In this document: piece by piece, positions 10,046 through 18,992 of the stretch
Position numbering within the stretch: the first letter of the stretch is position 1
Layout: every line of letters begins with the position of its first letter
DNA from: Henriciella sp.
Lineage (GTDB): Bacteria; Pseudomonadota; Alphaproteobacteria; Caulobacterales; Hyphomonadaceae
Direction of reading: 5' to 3'
DNA: 64,000 nucleotides
NCBI RefSeq assembly: GCF_029937755.1
Contig: NZ_JAPYPG010000011.1
Location: 1-64,000 of the forward strand
Notes under the pieces: model-generated
The model's input: only the letters and a program-made list of their open reading frames with translations
Told to the model about the DNA's origin: nothing
The model's database searches: none
Program-made: the position numbers and the translations under genes

Positions 10046-10792
10046 ATGTCCGACACTGATGAGAAGACACAAGGCCGGTCGATCTGGATCAGGCTGTGGC
10101 CCGTCTATGTAATCGCCGCAGGCCTGCTGGCTGCGTGGCTGTTCGGCGTGTTCGACTATCTCTCGCTCGACACCCTGCAGGCGCATAACAGCACGCTCCA
10201 GGCCTTCGTCGCCGAGCACCTCGTCATCGCCTTCATTGTCTACATTCTCGTCTATGCAGCAGCCACGGCCTTCATGCTGCCGGGCTCGGTCTTTACGATT
10301 GCGGGCGGACTGCTCTTCGGGCTGGCAGGCGGGTCTGTCGCGACCGTTATCGGCGCCACAGCCGGGGCGAGCATCCTCTTCTTTGCCGCCCGCACATCGC
10401 TCGGCAAGGCCATGAACGAACGCGCAGGAAAGCTGGTCCGCCGGCTGGAAGGCGGCTTCAAGGAAGACGCCATCTTCTACATGTTCTCGCTGCGCCTCTT
10501 GCCGGTTGTCCCGTTCAACGTGGCGAACGTCGTCCCGGCGCTGCTGGGCGCCAAATACAGGGAATATGCGTTCACCACGGCACTCGGTATCGTTCCGGGC
10601 GTTCTCGCCTATACGTGGATCGGCGCCAGCCTCGGTGCGACGTTCGATGCTGGCGAGACGGAAAACCTTTTCGACGTCGTGAAGAATTTCATTCCGGCGC
10701 TGGCTGCGCTGGGGATCGTTGCGCTGCTCCCGGTGGCGTACAGGAAAATTGCCGGACGCAAGGCCGCCCGGCTTGAGGAAGCGGCAAAATGA
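10046..10792 (+). CDS. TVP38/TMEM64 (DedA-superfamily) membrane protein
   Basis: This roughly 248-residue integral membrane protein shows the SNARE-associated/VTT pattern: F-M-L-P-G-S-V-F-T-I-A-G-G-L-L-F-G and, about 100 residues later, R-L-L-P-V-V-P-F-N-V-A-N. Relatives are proposed lipid scramblases or transporters. I take the ATG at 10046 because AAGGA precedes it. It overlaps the next gene by 4 bp (ATGA), so they are translationally coupled. The TVP38 plus disulfide-reductase pairing recurs in bacteria, suggesting a joint but undefined role. Confidence 0.88.
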   Translation: MSDTDEKTQGRSIWIRLWPVYVIAAGLLAAWLFGVFDYLSLDTLQAHNSTLQAFVAEHLVIAFIVYILVYAAATAFMLPGSVFTIAGGLLFGLAGGSVATVIGATAGASILFFAARTSLGKAMNERAGKLVRRLEGGFKEDAIFYMFSLRLLPVVPFNVANVVPALLGAKYREYAFTTALGIVPGVLAYTWIGASLGATFDAGETENLFDVVKNFIPALAALGIVALLPVAYRKIAGRKAARLEEAAK

Positions 10793-12297
10793 CCGATGAA
10801 CAGCCGACACAGCAAGAGCCCCGTATCGTGGAGACGGAGACCGGCACACCGGGCGATACACCGGAGCGCGAGCCTCGCAGACTGAAGGCTGACCTCGTCG
10901 TCATCGGCGCTGGTTCTGGCGGCCTGTCGGCGGCGGCGGGCGCGGCCATGCTGGGCCTCGATGTCGTCCTGTTCGAGAGAGGCGAAATGGGTGGAGACTG
11001 CCTGAACTCAGGCTGCGTCCCGTCCAAGGCCCTGATATCTGCCGCGAAATACGCAGCAGCAGCACGCGAGAGCGAAGCCTATGGCATCACCTCCGGCGAG
11101 CCCCGTACAAACTGGCCCAAGGTCCAGGCCCATATCCGCAAGGCCATCGACACGATCGCGCCCGTCGACAGCCAGGAAAGGTTCGAAGGCCTCGGCGTCA
11201 CTGTCATCCGCGAGCATGCGCACTTTACCAATCCGCATACCGTCGCCTCTGAAAGCGCCATCGTCACGGCAAAGCGTATCGTCATCGCAACCGGGTCACG
11301 CCCGGCGGTTCCGCCTGTACCGGGCCTGAACGATATCGACTACCTTACTAACGAGACCATTTTCGACATTCCGGAACTGCCTGAGCATCTTGTCGTCCTC
11401 GGCGCCGGGCCGATCGGCATGGAAATGGCGCAGGCCTTCCGTCGCCTCGGGTCTGACGTGACCGTGATCGAAATGGGCCGTGTGCTTGCCCGCTCTGACG
11501 AGGAACATGCCGCCCTCGCCGCGCGCGCCCTGCGGGAAGAAGGCGTCACGATCCTTGATCACCACAAGGCCGCCCAAATCTCCAATCAGAGCGGTCTTGT
11601 CTGCGTGGAGGCCGAAGGGCCGGACGGCACCACATCCGTTCGGGGCACACACCTGCTCGTCGCCACAGGCCGCACACCGGTCACGGATGGCATGGCGCTG
11701 GAAGCTGGCGATGTCGAACACGACCAGTACGGCATCAAGGTCTCCGACAAGCTGCGCTCGATCTCCAACAAACACGTCTGGGCGCTCGGCGATGTCGCCG
11801 GCAAGGGCCAGTTCACGCATCTGGCCGGCTGGCACGCCTCTGTTCTGGTGCGCCGGGCTTTCTTCAAGCAGGGCTCGACCTCGTCTTCCCTGCCCCTGCC
11901 CGCCGTCACCTATACATCGCCGGAAGTCGCGCAGGTTGGCCTGACCGAGCAGGAGGCCCGTGACAAGTATGGCGAGTCTGTCTCCATCAGCGAGTTCAGC
12001 TTCGACGAGAATGACCGCGCCATCGCAGAGGGCAAAACCGAAGGCGGCTGCAAGCTCGTCCTCAACAAGGGCAAGCTGGTCGGCGCCTCGATTGTGGGGG
12101 AAGGCGCAGGCGATATCATCCAGATCGTCGGCTACGCCATGTCGAACAAGATGAAGCTCACCTCGCTCACCAACTTCATCTCGCCTTATCCGACACGCGC
12201 CGAAGTCGTGAAGCGGGCGGCCAGCGCACACTTCCAGGATGCCGTCTTCGGCAAGCCCGCCAAGACGCTTGTAAGCTTGCTTCAGCGCATTCTCTGA
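10789..12297 (+). CDS. MerA-like FAD-dependent pyridine nucleotide-disulfide oxidoreductase
   Basis: This 502-residue enzyme has the FAD motif V-V-I-G-A-G-S-G-G (about residues 36-44), the redox pair in G-D-C-L-N-S-G-C-V-P-S-K, and a second Rossmann loop V-L-G-A-G-P-I-G-M-E for NAD(P)H. The dimerisation-domain motif reads S-P-Y-P-T-R-A-E, so the His of lipoamide dehydrogenase is Tyr/Pro, as in mercuric reductases. There is no N-terminal heavy-metal domain and no C-terminal Cys pair, so mercury reduction is unlikely. The substrate is unknown. It is coupled to the TVP38 gene. Confidence 0.88.
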   Translation: MTDEQPTQQEPRIVETETGTPGDTPEREPRRLKADLVVIGAGSGGLSAAAGAAMLGLDVVLFERGEMGGDCLNSGCVPSKALISAAKYAAAARESEAYGITSGEPRTNWPKVQAHIRKAIDTIAPVDSQERFEGLGVTVIREHAHFTNPHTVASESAIVTAKRIVIATGSRPAVPPVPGLNDIDYLTNETIFDIPELPEHLVVLGAGPIGMEMAQAFRRLGSDVTVIEMGRVLARSDEEHAALAARALREEGVTILDHHKAAQISNQSGLVCVEAEGPDGTTSVRGTHLLVATGRTPVTDGMALEAGDVEHDQYGIKVSDKLRSISNKHVWALGDVAGKGQFTHLAGWHASVLVRRAFFKQGSTSSSLPLPAVTYTSPEVAQVGLTEQEARDKYGESVSISEFSFDENDRAIAEGKTEGGCKLVLNKGKLVGASIVGEGAGDIIQIVGYAMSNKMKLTSLTNFISPYPTRAEVVKRAASAHFQDAVFGKPAKTLVSLLQRIL

Positions 12298-12312
12298 CTT
12301 ATCTGCGCAAGC

Positions 12313-13704
12313 GTGTCTGACGCCCCGTCGCCTCCGTCCGGGACCGGCCGTTCCGGTCTGTTCGACAGCCTGTCCGTCAGGCTTTTCCTCGTCACCATCC
12401 TTGCCATTCTACTGGTGGAGTTTCTCGTCTTCCTGCCAAGCGCGGCAAGTTACCGGGCCAACTGGCTGAACGAACGGGTCCAGGCCGCACGCATCGCCGC
12501 GCTTTCGCTGGAGGCCGCGCCGAGCCGGATGGTCTCTGAAGAGCTCTCCAACGAACTGCTCCAGCGCGCCGAAGTGCTGGCTGTGGCGGAGCTGAGCGAT
12601 GACATGCGCGAACAGATCCTCCCGCCCGCCATGCCGCTGGAAGGCCCGAAGAAGCAGGTCGACCTGATGGAAGAAGGCATGATGGGGTCCATCGAAGAGA
12701 CCTTCGCCACATGGGCGGCACCTGATGGCCGCGTACTGATCATCCGTGCCATGGGCTCAGGGCCCGGCAAGGTGCTTGAGATTGTCGTACCGGAAGCGCC
12801 CCTGAAGAAGGGCCTGATCGCCTTCGGCTGGCGCATCCTTGGCCTGTCGCTGCTGATTTCGCTTTCGGCCGGGACAATCATCTATCTGCTGCTCTTCTTC
12901 CTCGTCGTGCGCCCGATGCAGCGGGTCACCGCCTCTGTCGTGCAATTCCAGCAGGACCCGGCCGCCTGGACCAAACGTCTGTCGGCCACCCCGCGCCGCG
13001 ACGAGATCGGGCGCGCCCAGAACGCGCTGGCTGACATGGAAAGCGCGGTCTCCGACACGCTGCGCCAGCGCGAACGGCTCGCCCTGCTTGGGGAAGCGGT
13101 CGCAAAGATCAATCACGATCTGCGCAATACGCTGGCCACGGCGCAGCTTGCCTCCGATGCGCTCTCGACCTCCGATGACCCCCGTGTCCAGCGGGCCGTG
13201 CCACGGCTTGAGCGGGCGCTGGAACGCGCCATCAAACTCGCCAGCGAGACGCTGAAATATGGCCGCTCCAATACGCCCATGCCCCGCATCCAGACGATCA
13301 GCCTTCACGCGGCCGCGGATGAGGCCGCAGCAGAAGCGCTTGGCCCCCATCCCGGTATCCACTTCAGCAACGACATTCCCGAAACGCTGCAGGGAGAGGC
13401 TGACCCGGACCATCTTCACCGCATTCTCGCCAACCTCATGCGCAATGGCGCTGAGGCGCAGCAAGGAGAGGGCGACATCCTGATCCGCGCGGGGGAAACG
13501 GGGCTGGAGGTCTGCGACAGCGGACCCGGCCTGCCGAGGAAGGCGCAGGAGAACCTGTTCAAGCCGTTTGCAGCCTCATCGCGCCGCGATGGTTCCGGCC
13601 TCGGCCTCTCCCTGTCGCGTGATCTCGCCCGCTCGATGGGCGGTGAGCTTGAGCTGATAGAGACCGGGCCGGACGGCACCTGCTTCCGGCTGGTGCTGCC
13701 TTAG
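12313..13704 (+). CDS. Orphan sensor histidine kinase
   Basis: This 463-residue protein has membrane segments near 20-46 and 170-198, flanking a sensor domain of about 120 residues, then HAMP, the dimerisation helix with phospho-acceptor His268 (N-H-D-L-R-N), and a HATPase domain with N box (N-L-M-R-N-G-A-E-A), G1 (D-S-G-P-G-L) and G2 (G-S-G-L-G-L). It starts at GTG. No response regulator is adjacent; it follows the flavin disulfide reductase by 15 nt and may sense the same stress. The His motif H-D-L-R-N suits the HPK4-like subgroup. Confidence 0.92.
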   Translation: MSDAPSPPSGTGRSGLFDSLSVRLFLVTILAILLVEFLVFLPSAASYRANWLNERVQAARIAALSLEAAPSRMVSEELSNELLQRAEVLAVAELSDDMREQILPPAMPLEGPKKQVDLMEEGMMGSIEETFATWAAPDGRVLIIRAMGSGPGKVLEIVVPEAPLKKGLIAFGWRILGLSLLISLSAGTIIYLLLFFLVVRPMQRVTASVVQFQQDPAAWTKRLSATPRRDEIGRAQNALADMESAVSDTLRQRERLALLGEAVAKINHDLRNTLATAQLASDALSTSDDPRVQRAVPRLERALERAIKLASETLKYGRSNTPMPRIQTISLHAAADEAAAEALGPHPGIHFSNDIPETLQGEADPDHLHRILANLMRNGAEAQQGEGDILIRAGETGLEVCDSGPGLPRKAQENLFKPFAASSRRDGSGLGLSLSRDLARSMGGELELIETGPDGTCFRLVLP

Positions 13705-15485
13705 TCCTGAGGCAGGATCGCCTTCGCGACGCCTTCACGACGTGGATCGGCGCCGCCTTCGAGGCCCTTGTCCCGCACGACAATGACATGCAGGCCGGAA
13801 TTCTCCCCGCTGCGCTCCTCGACCGGATAGCCCATGGCTGACAGGACATCCGCCCATTCCTGGCCTTTGGGAACATCGACCTCGACACCGACGGACTTTC
13901 CGCGCGCAATCACGTTCGGAAGGTTGATCGCGTCCTGTGCGGTGAGATTCCATTCCAGAACGCCAATGATGGTCTTGGAAACGTAGGCCACGATTGAATT
14001 GCCGCCGGGCGAACCGGTCACCATGAGCAGGTCACCGGCCTTGTCGAAGACGATGGTTGGCGACATGGACGAGCGCGGGCGCTTGCCGGCGGCCGGGGCG
14101 TTGGCCACCAGCTTGCCATTGATGCGCGGCTGGCGGGAAAAGTCGGTCAGCTGGTTGTTGAGCAGGTAGCCATTGACCATGCGCGAGTCGCCAAAGGCGG
14201 ACTCCACCGTCGCCGTCATAGAGACGGCATTGCCATACGGGTCGACAATGGAGATGTGCGTCGTGCCGGCCTTCTCGTCCGTCATGTCGCGGCCCCAGAT
14301 CCCCAGCATCGGGCCACGGCCAAGCACCTCGCCCGGATCGCCGGGCTGCGGTGTGGCATCCATGGCCCCGCCCTGTCCGGCGCGGGCATCGAGATAATCC
14401 GGATTGATCAGGTCCTCGCTCGGCACCTGCACGAAATCGGCGTCGCCGACATAATAGTCGCGGTCGGCATAGGCGAGGCGCTGGGCCTCGACCCAGGCGA
14501 GCAGAACGTCTTCCTCTGCCAGGTCTCCACCGACCGGCAGCATGCGGTTATAGAGCCCGTAGATCATGTTCTGCGTGATCCCGCCCGAAGAGGGCGGCGG
14601 CGCCGAACAGATACGCACCGCCTTGTGCTCGCCGCAGAGGGCCGGACGGGTCTTCACCTTATAGCCGGCCAGATCCTCGACCGTCATGGCACCGGGCAGC
14701 GGATCTGCGCTGAGCGCCGCAACAATCGCCTTGGCATTGTCGCCGGTATAGAAAGCGTCCGGGCCCTCTTCGGCCACCGCACGCAGCGTTGCAGCATAAT
14801 CGGGATTATCGCGCACGAAGCCGACCTGCAGCGGCTCGCCATCGGGATAGAAATAGGCCGCGCTCGTTTCATGATCGTCAAGCTGCATCGCCCCGCGCAG
14901 GCGCTCATTCGCGAGCAGGCCGGCCAGGCGCGGGGACACTTCAAAGCCTTCTTCCGCAAGGCTGATCGCCGACTGGAAGAGCTTTGCCCAGTCGGCCTTG
15001 CCCTCAGCCTCGTGGGCCGTCTTGTAGAGGGCGATCATGCCCGGCACGCCCGCAGAGCGGCCAGACTGCCAGGCGGTGACATAGTCCAGCACCTCGCCAT
15101 CCTCGATAAACAGGTTTTCGTCAGCCGCCATCGGCGCTGTCTCGCGTCCGTCGAAGACAGTCAGCCGGTCATCCTCGAAGTCGTAATAGACCATGAAGGC
15201 GCCGCCCCCGATGCCGGAGCTCTGAGGCTCGACAAGACCGAGCACAGTGTGCACCGCAATCGCGGCATCGACCGCCGTGCCGCCCTCCTCCAGCACATCG
15301 AGCCCGGCCTGCACGGCGCGCGGATCGGCCGCCGCCACCATGCCGCCCTTGGTCCACTCCCGTACCGGCGCGCTCGTCTCTTCAGACGGCTGCGTATCGC
15401 CCCCGGCGGGCGCAGACGGTTCGGGCTGGCAGGCCGGCAGGGCGAGCAGCATGGTCAGGGCGGGTAGGAAAAATCGCGGTTTCAT
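13701..15485 (-). CDS. ggt: Gamma-glutamyltransferase (lipoprotein form)
   Basis: About 594 residues. This Ntn-hydrolase cleaves the gamma-glutamyl bond of glutathione and related peptides in the periplasm. The self-cleavage and nucleophile motif is A-G-T-T-H-I-S-I-V-D, with Thr408 as the new N-terminus of the small subunit. The P-P-S-S-G-G substrate loop and the M-S-P-T-I-V motif are present. The N-terminus is a signal sequence ending in a lipobox-like L-P-A-C, so it is probably lipid-anchored. The start is uncertain by four codons (15485 or 15497). It converges with the kinase gene, overlapping 4 bp. Confidence 0.95.
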   Translation of the reverse strand: MKPRFFLPALTMLLALPACQPEPSAPAGGDTQPSEETSAPVREWTKGGMVAAADPRAVQAGLDVLEEGGTAVDAAIAVHTVLGLVEPQSSGIGGGAFMVYYDFEDDRLTVFDGRETAPMAADENLFIEDGEVLDYVTAWQSGRSAGVPGMIALYKTAHEAEGKADWAKLFQSAISLAEEGFEVSPRLAGLLANERLRGAMQLDDHETSAAYFYPDGEPLQVGFVRDNPDYAATLRAVAEEGPDAFYTGDNAKAIVAALSADPLPGAMTVEDLAGYKVKTRPALCGEHKAVRICSAPPPSSGGITQNMIYGLYNRMLPVGGDLAEEDVLLAWVEAQRLAYADRDYYVGDADFVQVPSEDLINPDYLDARAGQGGAMDATPQPGDPGEVLGRGPMLGIWGRDMTDEKAGTTHISIVDPYGNAVSMTATVESAFGDSRMVNGYLLNNQLTDFSRQPRINGKLVANAPAAGKRPRSSMSPTIVFDKAGDLLMVTGSPGGNSIVAYVSKTIIGVLEWNLTAQDAINLPNVIARGKSVGVEVDVPKGQEWADVLSAMGYPVEERSGENSGLHVIVVRDKGLEGGADPRREGVAKAILPQD

Positions 15486-15566
15486 GCTTGGGCGCATATC
15501 CTGTTTTGTGGTTCAACGCGGACAGACTAGACATTCAGCGCTCAGATAAAAGGTGGTTTTCTTCAC

Positions 15567-16559
15567 ATGTCACGACCCGGACCGCGAAACCTGATTACGG
15601 ATGTGCCTGGAATTTCTGTCGGCAATGCCGAAGACCGCGGCGTGTTGACCGGCACGACGGTGATCGTCGCCGACGCCCCGGCAACAGCGGCCTGCTCGGT
15701 CGCTGGCGGCGGGCCCGGCACGCGCGAAACCGACCTCTTGCGCTCCGACATGATGGTCGAGCAGGTCGACGCCATCGTCCTCTCCGGGGGCAGCGCCTAC
15801 GGGCTCGCCGCCGCCGATGCGGTTGCCACGAAGCTCGGTGCGATGGGCCGTGGTTTCGGTCTGAAGGATCTGCCCGGTGTGCCGAAAACCCCGATCGTCC
15901 CGGCGGCCATCCTCTATGACCTGGCCAATGGCGGCGACAAGGGCTGGGGGGACGCCCCGCCCTATCGCGCACTCGGCGAGGAAGCCTTCGAGAACCGGGC
16001 CGCAAGCTTCCCGCTCGGCAATGTCGGCTGCGGCCTCGGGGCGAATGCGGGCGCGCATGCCGGCGGGCTCGGCTCGGCCTCGCTGAAGACCAATGACGGC
16101 ATCACGATGGGCGCGATTGCCGGCGTGAACTGCTTCGGCTCTGTCTTCATGCCGGGCACGACCTGTTTCTGGGCCTGGCCCTTCGAACTCGACGGCGAGT
16201 TTGGCGGTCATCGTCCGGGTCCGGATTATGACTGCGATCCGGAGGAATGGGGCGACGCAAAGATGAACCCGCAGCCGGGCCAGAACACCACCATCGCCTG
16301 CATCGCGACCGATGCCGCGCTGACCCCGTCGCAGGCCCAGCGCGTGGCGCAGATGGCGCTGTCAGGCTTCTCGCGCGCCATCCGTCCGGTCTTCGCGCCC
16401 TTCGATGGCGACGCGCTTTTCGTGCTCTCGACCGGCAAGGTCCCGCTGGAGGACCCAACCCCGATACAGCTTGCGCGCATGGGTGAACTTGCCGCCTCGA
16501 CCCTTGCCCGGGCCATCGCGCGCGGGGTATATGAAGCAGATCAGAAGAGTGCAGCATAA
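15567..16559 (+). CDS. P1-family (DmpA/NylC-like) self-processing peptidase
   Basis: This 330-residue N-terminal-nucleophile hydrolase belongs to the L-aminopeptidase/D-esterase family S58. The glycine-rich core G-G-S-A-Y-G-L-A-A-A-D-A-V is typical. Asn240-Thr241 in Q-N-T-T-I-A-C-I-A-T-D aligns with the NylC autocleavage site, so Thr241 should be the nucleophile after the chain splits into alpha and beta subunits. The natural substrate is unknown; relatives act on small peptides or amides. No signal peptide. Transcribed divergently from ggt, 81 nt apart, so the two could share peptide-salvage roles. Confidence 0.9.
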   Translation: MSRPGPRNLITDVPGISVGNAEDRGVLTGTTVIVADAPATAACSVAGGGPGTRETDLLRSDMMVEQVDAIVLSGGSAYGLAAADAVATKLGAMGRGFGLKDLPGVPKTPIVPAAILYDLANGGDKGWGDAPPYRALGEEAFENRAASFPLGNVGCGLGANAGAHAGGLGSASLKTNDGITMGAIAGVNCFGSVFMPGTTCFWAWPFELDGEFGGHRPGPDYDCDPEEWGDAKMNPQPGQNTTIACIATDAALTPSQAQRVAQMALSGFSRAIRPVFAPFDGDALFVLSTGKVPLEDPTPIQLARMGELAASTLARAIARGVYEADQKSAA

Positions 16560-16563
16560 GCGC

Positions 16564-16592
16564 TTGCATCGGGAGCGGTGCCCCGCTATGTG
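16564..16592 (+). promoter_or_regulatory. Likely sigma70 promoter of tRNA-Arg
   Basis: TTGCAT at 16564-16569 and TATGTG at 16587-16592 are separated by 17 nt; transcription would start near 16599, about 10 nt ahead of the tRNA. The -35 partly overlaps the region just past the peptidase stop. Confidence 0.5.
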
Positions 16593-16609
16593 TCCGCCCT
16601 CGAAACGGA

Positions 16610-16686
16610 GCACCCGTAGCTCAGCTGGATAGAGCACCAGACTACGAATCTGGGGGTCAGAGGTTCGAATCCTCTCGGGTGTGCCA
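16610..16686 (+). tRNA. tRNA-Arg (anticodon ACG)
   Basis: A 77-nt cloverleaf: acceptor GCACCCG pairs with CGGGTGT (one G-U at the first pair), D arm AGCTCAGCTGGATAGAGC, anticodon stem CCAGA/TCTGG with anticodon ACG at 16644-16646, T loop GGTTCGAATCC, and an encoded CCA end. ACG reads CGN Arg codons once A34 is converted to inosine by TadA. Confidence 0.97.
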
Positions 16687-16707
16687 TTTTCCGATTTCCT
16701 GAAAGCG

Positions 16708-16983
16708 TCAGCTTGCGCCGCCGTCTCCGTGCCGGGGGCCGAGCGAGTGCAGGAATTCCCGTGCATCGCCCTTGAGGCCGTCGAGGCAGCCCACGGCGCG
16801 GATCATCTCCGCTTCATCGGCAGGCTTGATCGGATCGGTCAGGGAATATTCGAGCCAGGCCTGTACCACGGCAAAGAGTTCCCGGTTGAGATCGAAGAGA
16901 TAATTGTCACCATCCGCATGCGAAACGAGGCCGCCCGGCATACCGGCGTGGCTGACATAGGTGCTCTGGATCCTGAAACACAT
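16708..16983 (-). CDS. Hypothetical protein (91 aa)
   Basis: I do not recognise this 91-residue soluble protein. It has no signal or membrane segment; the middle (L-F-D-L-N-R-E-L-F-A-V-V-Q-A-W) looks helical and two acidic helices follow. The start is supported by AGAGGA 8 nt upstream on the minus strand. It lies alone between the tRNA and a membrane protein gene. The good ribosome site and clean codon pattern make it a probable real gene. Confidence 0.6.
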   Translation of the reverse strand: MCFRIQSTYVSHAGMPGGLVSHADGDNYLFDLNRELFAVVQAWLEYSLTDPIKPADEAEMIRAVGCLDGLKGDAREFLHSLGPRHGDGGAS

Positions 16984-17108
16984 GAGCTATCCTCTTCAGC
17001 CTAAACTAACAGAGAACGCAGCCTGACCGAACCGGTAATCTTGGCTAATCCGTAGAAATACCGAGGATCGCACCCAATTCAGGGCCTCATTTGTGCCGTC
17101 CCGGCTAG

Positions 17109-17633
17109 CTAGATGGCATCGCCCGGCGTGATCTGCGCGATCACATGGCGGATGGTCAGGAAGAGGCGCATCACGGTGGCGACCAGCAGGGTGCACACCG
17201 CGACGGTTAGCCAGAACATCACTTCATACATGTAGAGATACCAGCCTTTGGGCATCTTCTCGAACTCACCGGCCGGCAGGACGAGCAGCAATAGCAGGAT
17301 CACCGCGCCAACCAGGCTGATCGTCGACAGCCAGGCGACCTCCGAAATGCTCTTATAGGCATCGGCATCGAAATTGGCGTCCGAATTCCGGAGCAGGCCG
17401 AGCAGGGTCAGCATCAGGGCGAGCGTGGTTGCGGCCGCCCCCGCAATCGCCGAGCCGAGATAGAGGCCGGTCTGGGTCAGCGCCTGGATGAGATTGGTCG
17501 CCTCGGCCTCGCTATAGACCTCACCGATCGCAAAGCGCGCGCCGATGCCGATCAGCACGATCAGGCCGGTCGTGGAGAATATCGCCCAATGCTTCACGCC
17601 GGCCCCCGGCGCGGACGCGTCCCATGCGTGCAC
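17109..17633 (-). CDS. Conserved hypothetical membrane protein (four helices)
   Basis: 174 residues with hydrophobic segments near 16-34, 55-78, 100-120 and 138-162. After the second comes a polar loop N-S-D-A-N-F-D-A-D-A-Y. No family is recognised. A perfect 12-bp palindrome (ATGACATGTCAT, 17638-17649) sits immediately before the start codon and could be a protein-binding site. The gene is divergent from the baeRF-like gene. Confidence 0.65.
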   Translation of the reverse strand: MHAWDASAPGAGVKHWAIFSTTGLIVLIGIGARFAIGEVYSEAEATNLIQALTQTGLYLGSAIAGAAATTLALMLTLLGLLRNSDANFDADAYKSISEVAWLSTISLVGAVILLLLLVLPAGEFEKMPKGWYLYMYEVMFWLTVAVCTLLVATVMRLFLTIRHVIAQITPGDAI

Positions 17634-17730
17634 GTGAATGACATGTCATATCAAAGGCATGGGCGGCGACTTCGTTCCCTCAGGCGATTGTCGCCGCGGC
17701 GGCGTCATCACCTGAATCTCCTGCAACCTC

Positions 17731-17755
17731 GGAACGCGGCGTTGACCGGGCCGTT
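17731..17755 (+). promoter_or_regulatory. EcfG/SigT general-stress promoter (GGAAC-N16-CGTT)
   Basis: GGAAC at 17731-17735 and CGTT at 17752-17755 are separated by 16 nt, a perfect match to the alphaproteobacterial EcfG consensus. The start site would be near 17762, giving a 28-nt leader with AGGAGA before the baeRF-like ATG at 17790. Confidence 0.75.
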
Positions 17756-17789
17756 TTCCTATCAAGCAGATAATCAGGAGAAAACGACC

Positions 17790-18875
17790 ATGTCCGATCA
17801 CACATCGCTCGAGACATTCAGGCAGGCCTTTGCCGACTTTTCCGACAAGACCGTCAGCGTCTATGTGCCCCGTCCCGCCGTCGAGATTGGCGGCGAGAAG
17901 TGGCGCATCCTGCGCAAGAACGTCGTCGACGCCGTCGAGAAACATGCCCCGCAGGCCAAATTCATCCTGCAGCGGCTGGAAAGTTTCGAACTGCCGGACT
18001 TCCGCGCCAATGGCATCGCCCTTTTCGATGATGGCAAGCACCAGCGCATGGCGCACCTCAATGCCCGTCCTGTCGCCTCGATCACGACAGATGAGCCGCC
18101 CTTCATCCTGCCGCTCCTGGCCGACTTCCAGAGCCGCGAGACCCATTGGGTGCTCTTTGTCGCGCGCGACGAGCCGAAGCTGTTTCTCTATCAGGGCGGC
18201 CATGTGAAGGACATGACGGACCGCCTCGACGCGCCGAAATACCGTTCGGTCGAAGCGCGTCGTCACGTGCATGACGATGTCTTCTTCCATTCCGCCTCAC
18301 GCGGGTCGGCCAGCAACCGTGAAGGCGAAGCCGCCTATCACGCGCTTGGCACGGGTTCGGATGAGGAACGCGACAAGACCAATCGCGCCTTCTATGAGGA
18401 CGTCGCCAATGCTGCCGACCTTGCGCTTCCGCCGCAGACGAAGACGCTGCACGTCATCGGCGAGGAGGCCACAGTGGGGCACTTTGCCCAGGTCATGGAG
18501 CATGGCCGTTTCGACGTCGTGCAACACCATGCCGGTGGCGAGCACGAGGTCGAACAGCACATCAAGGAAGCGTTTGGAAAGGAGCCGGTCACTGAAGGCC
18601 AACTGCCGGAAGGCAAGAACCTGCCGGACCTGCAGGATGCCGCGAAGACCGGCCAGCTCGGCACGCTCTACCTGCCGCTGGAACACGCCCTGCTCGAGGA
18701 AATGCATGATCAGGCCGACGAGCATGTGAAGTTCCGCGAGTTCGCACATGAGAGCGACGAGGCCGAAGAGAACCGGACCGCCGTTCTCGCGCTGGCGAAC
18801 GGCGCCGAGATCAGCTGGTATGCCGCGCATGACCATGACGCGGTCGCTGAACCCCGCGCCGACCTGCGCTGGTAA
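17790..18875 (+). CDS. baeRF-like protein (bacterial archaeo-eukaryotic release factor family)
   Basis: This 361-residue soluble protein starts at an ATG behind AGGAGA. Its layout, an N-terminal domain with a basic strand-rich region, a central D-E-P-K-L-F-L-Y segment, and a C-terminal end (V-L-A-L-A-N-G-A-E-I-S-W-Y) resembling eRF1 domain 3, fits the baeRF proteins found in many bacteria. These are thought to act on stalled or hibernating ribosomes; a related stress role is plausible here because a perfect EcfG promoter lies upstream. The family call is by eye and moderate. A longer in-frame start at 17589 is rejected because it overlaps the divergent gene. Confidence 0.65.
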   Translation: MSDHTSLETFRQAFADFSDKTVSVYVPRPAVEIGGEKWRILRKNVVDAVEKHAPQAKFILQRLESFELPDFRANGIALFDDGKHQRMAHLNARPVASITTDEPPFILPLLADFQSRETHWVLFVARDEPKLFLYQGGHVKDMTDRLDAPKYRSVEARRHVHDDVFFHSASRGSASNREGEAAYHALGTGSDEERDKTNRAFYEDVANAADLALPPQTKTLHVIGEEATVGHFAQVMEHGRFDVVQHHAGGEHEVEQHIKEAFGKEPVTEGQLPEGKNLPDLQDAAKTGQLGTLYLPLEHALLEEMHDQADEHVKFREFAHESDEAEENRTAVLALANGAEISWYAAHDHDAVAEPRADLRW

Positions 18876-18889
18876 CAAAACGATAAAAT

Positions 18890-18921
18890 GGGGTGCGTGT
18901 ATTAACCGTTTCGCGCACCCC
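18890..18921 (+). terminator. Possible terminator hairpin after the baeRF-like gene
   Basis: GGGGTGCG (18890-18897) pairs perfectly with CGCACCCC (18914-18921) around a 16-nt loop, 15 nt past the stop. No U run follows (AAATCG), so it would be a weak or Rho-assisted terminator. Confidence 0.4.
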
Positions 18922-18992
18922 AAATCGTAATAGTAATTACACAATACGGGAATCGAATACTCACAGCACACGGAGTATCCGATCAATTGTCA

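Noticed and set aside
10789..12297. Mercuric reductase (merA)
   Set aside because: No N-terminal metal-binding domain, no C-terminal Cys pair, no other mer genes; it belongs with the TVP38-linked group.
14256..15467. 403-residue ORF antisense to ggt
   Set aside because: Shadow of ggt; no recognisable motif or ribosome site.
17638..17649. ATGACATGTCAT palindrome as a proven operator
   Set aside because: Perfect 12-bp palindrome directly before a start codon, but no cognate regulator or second site; kept only as a note in the gene entry.
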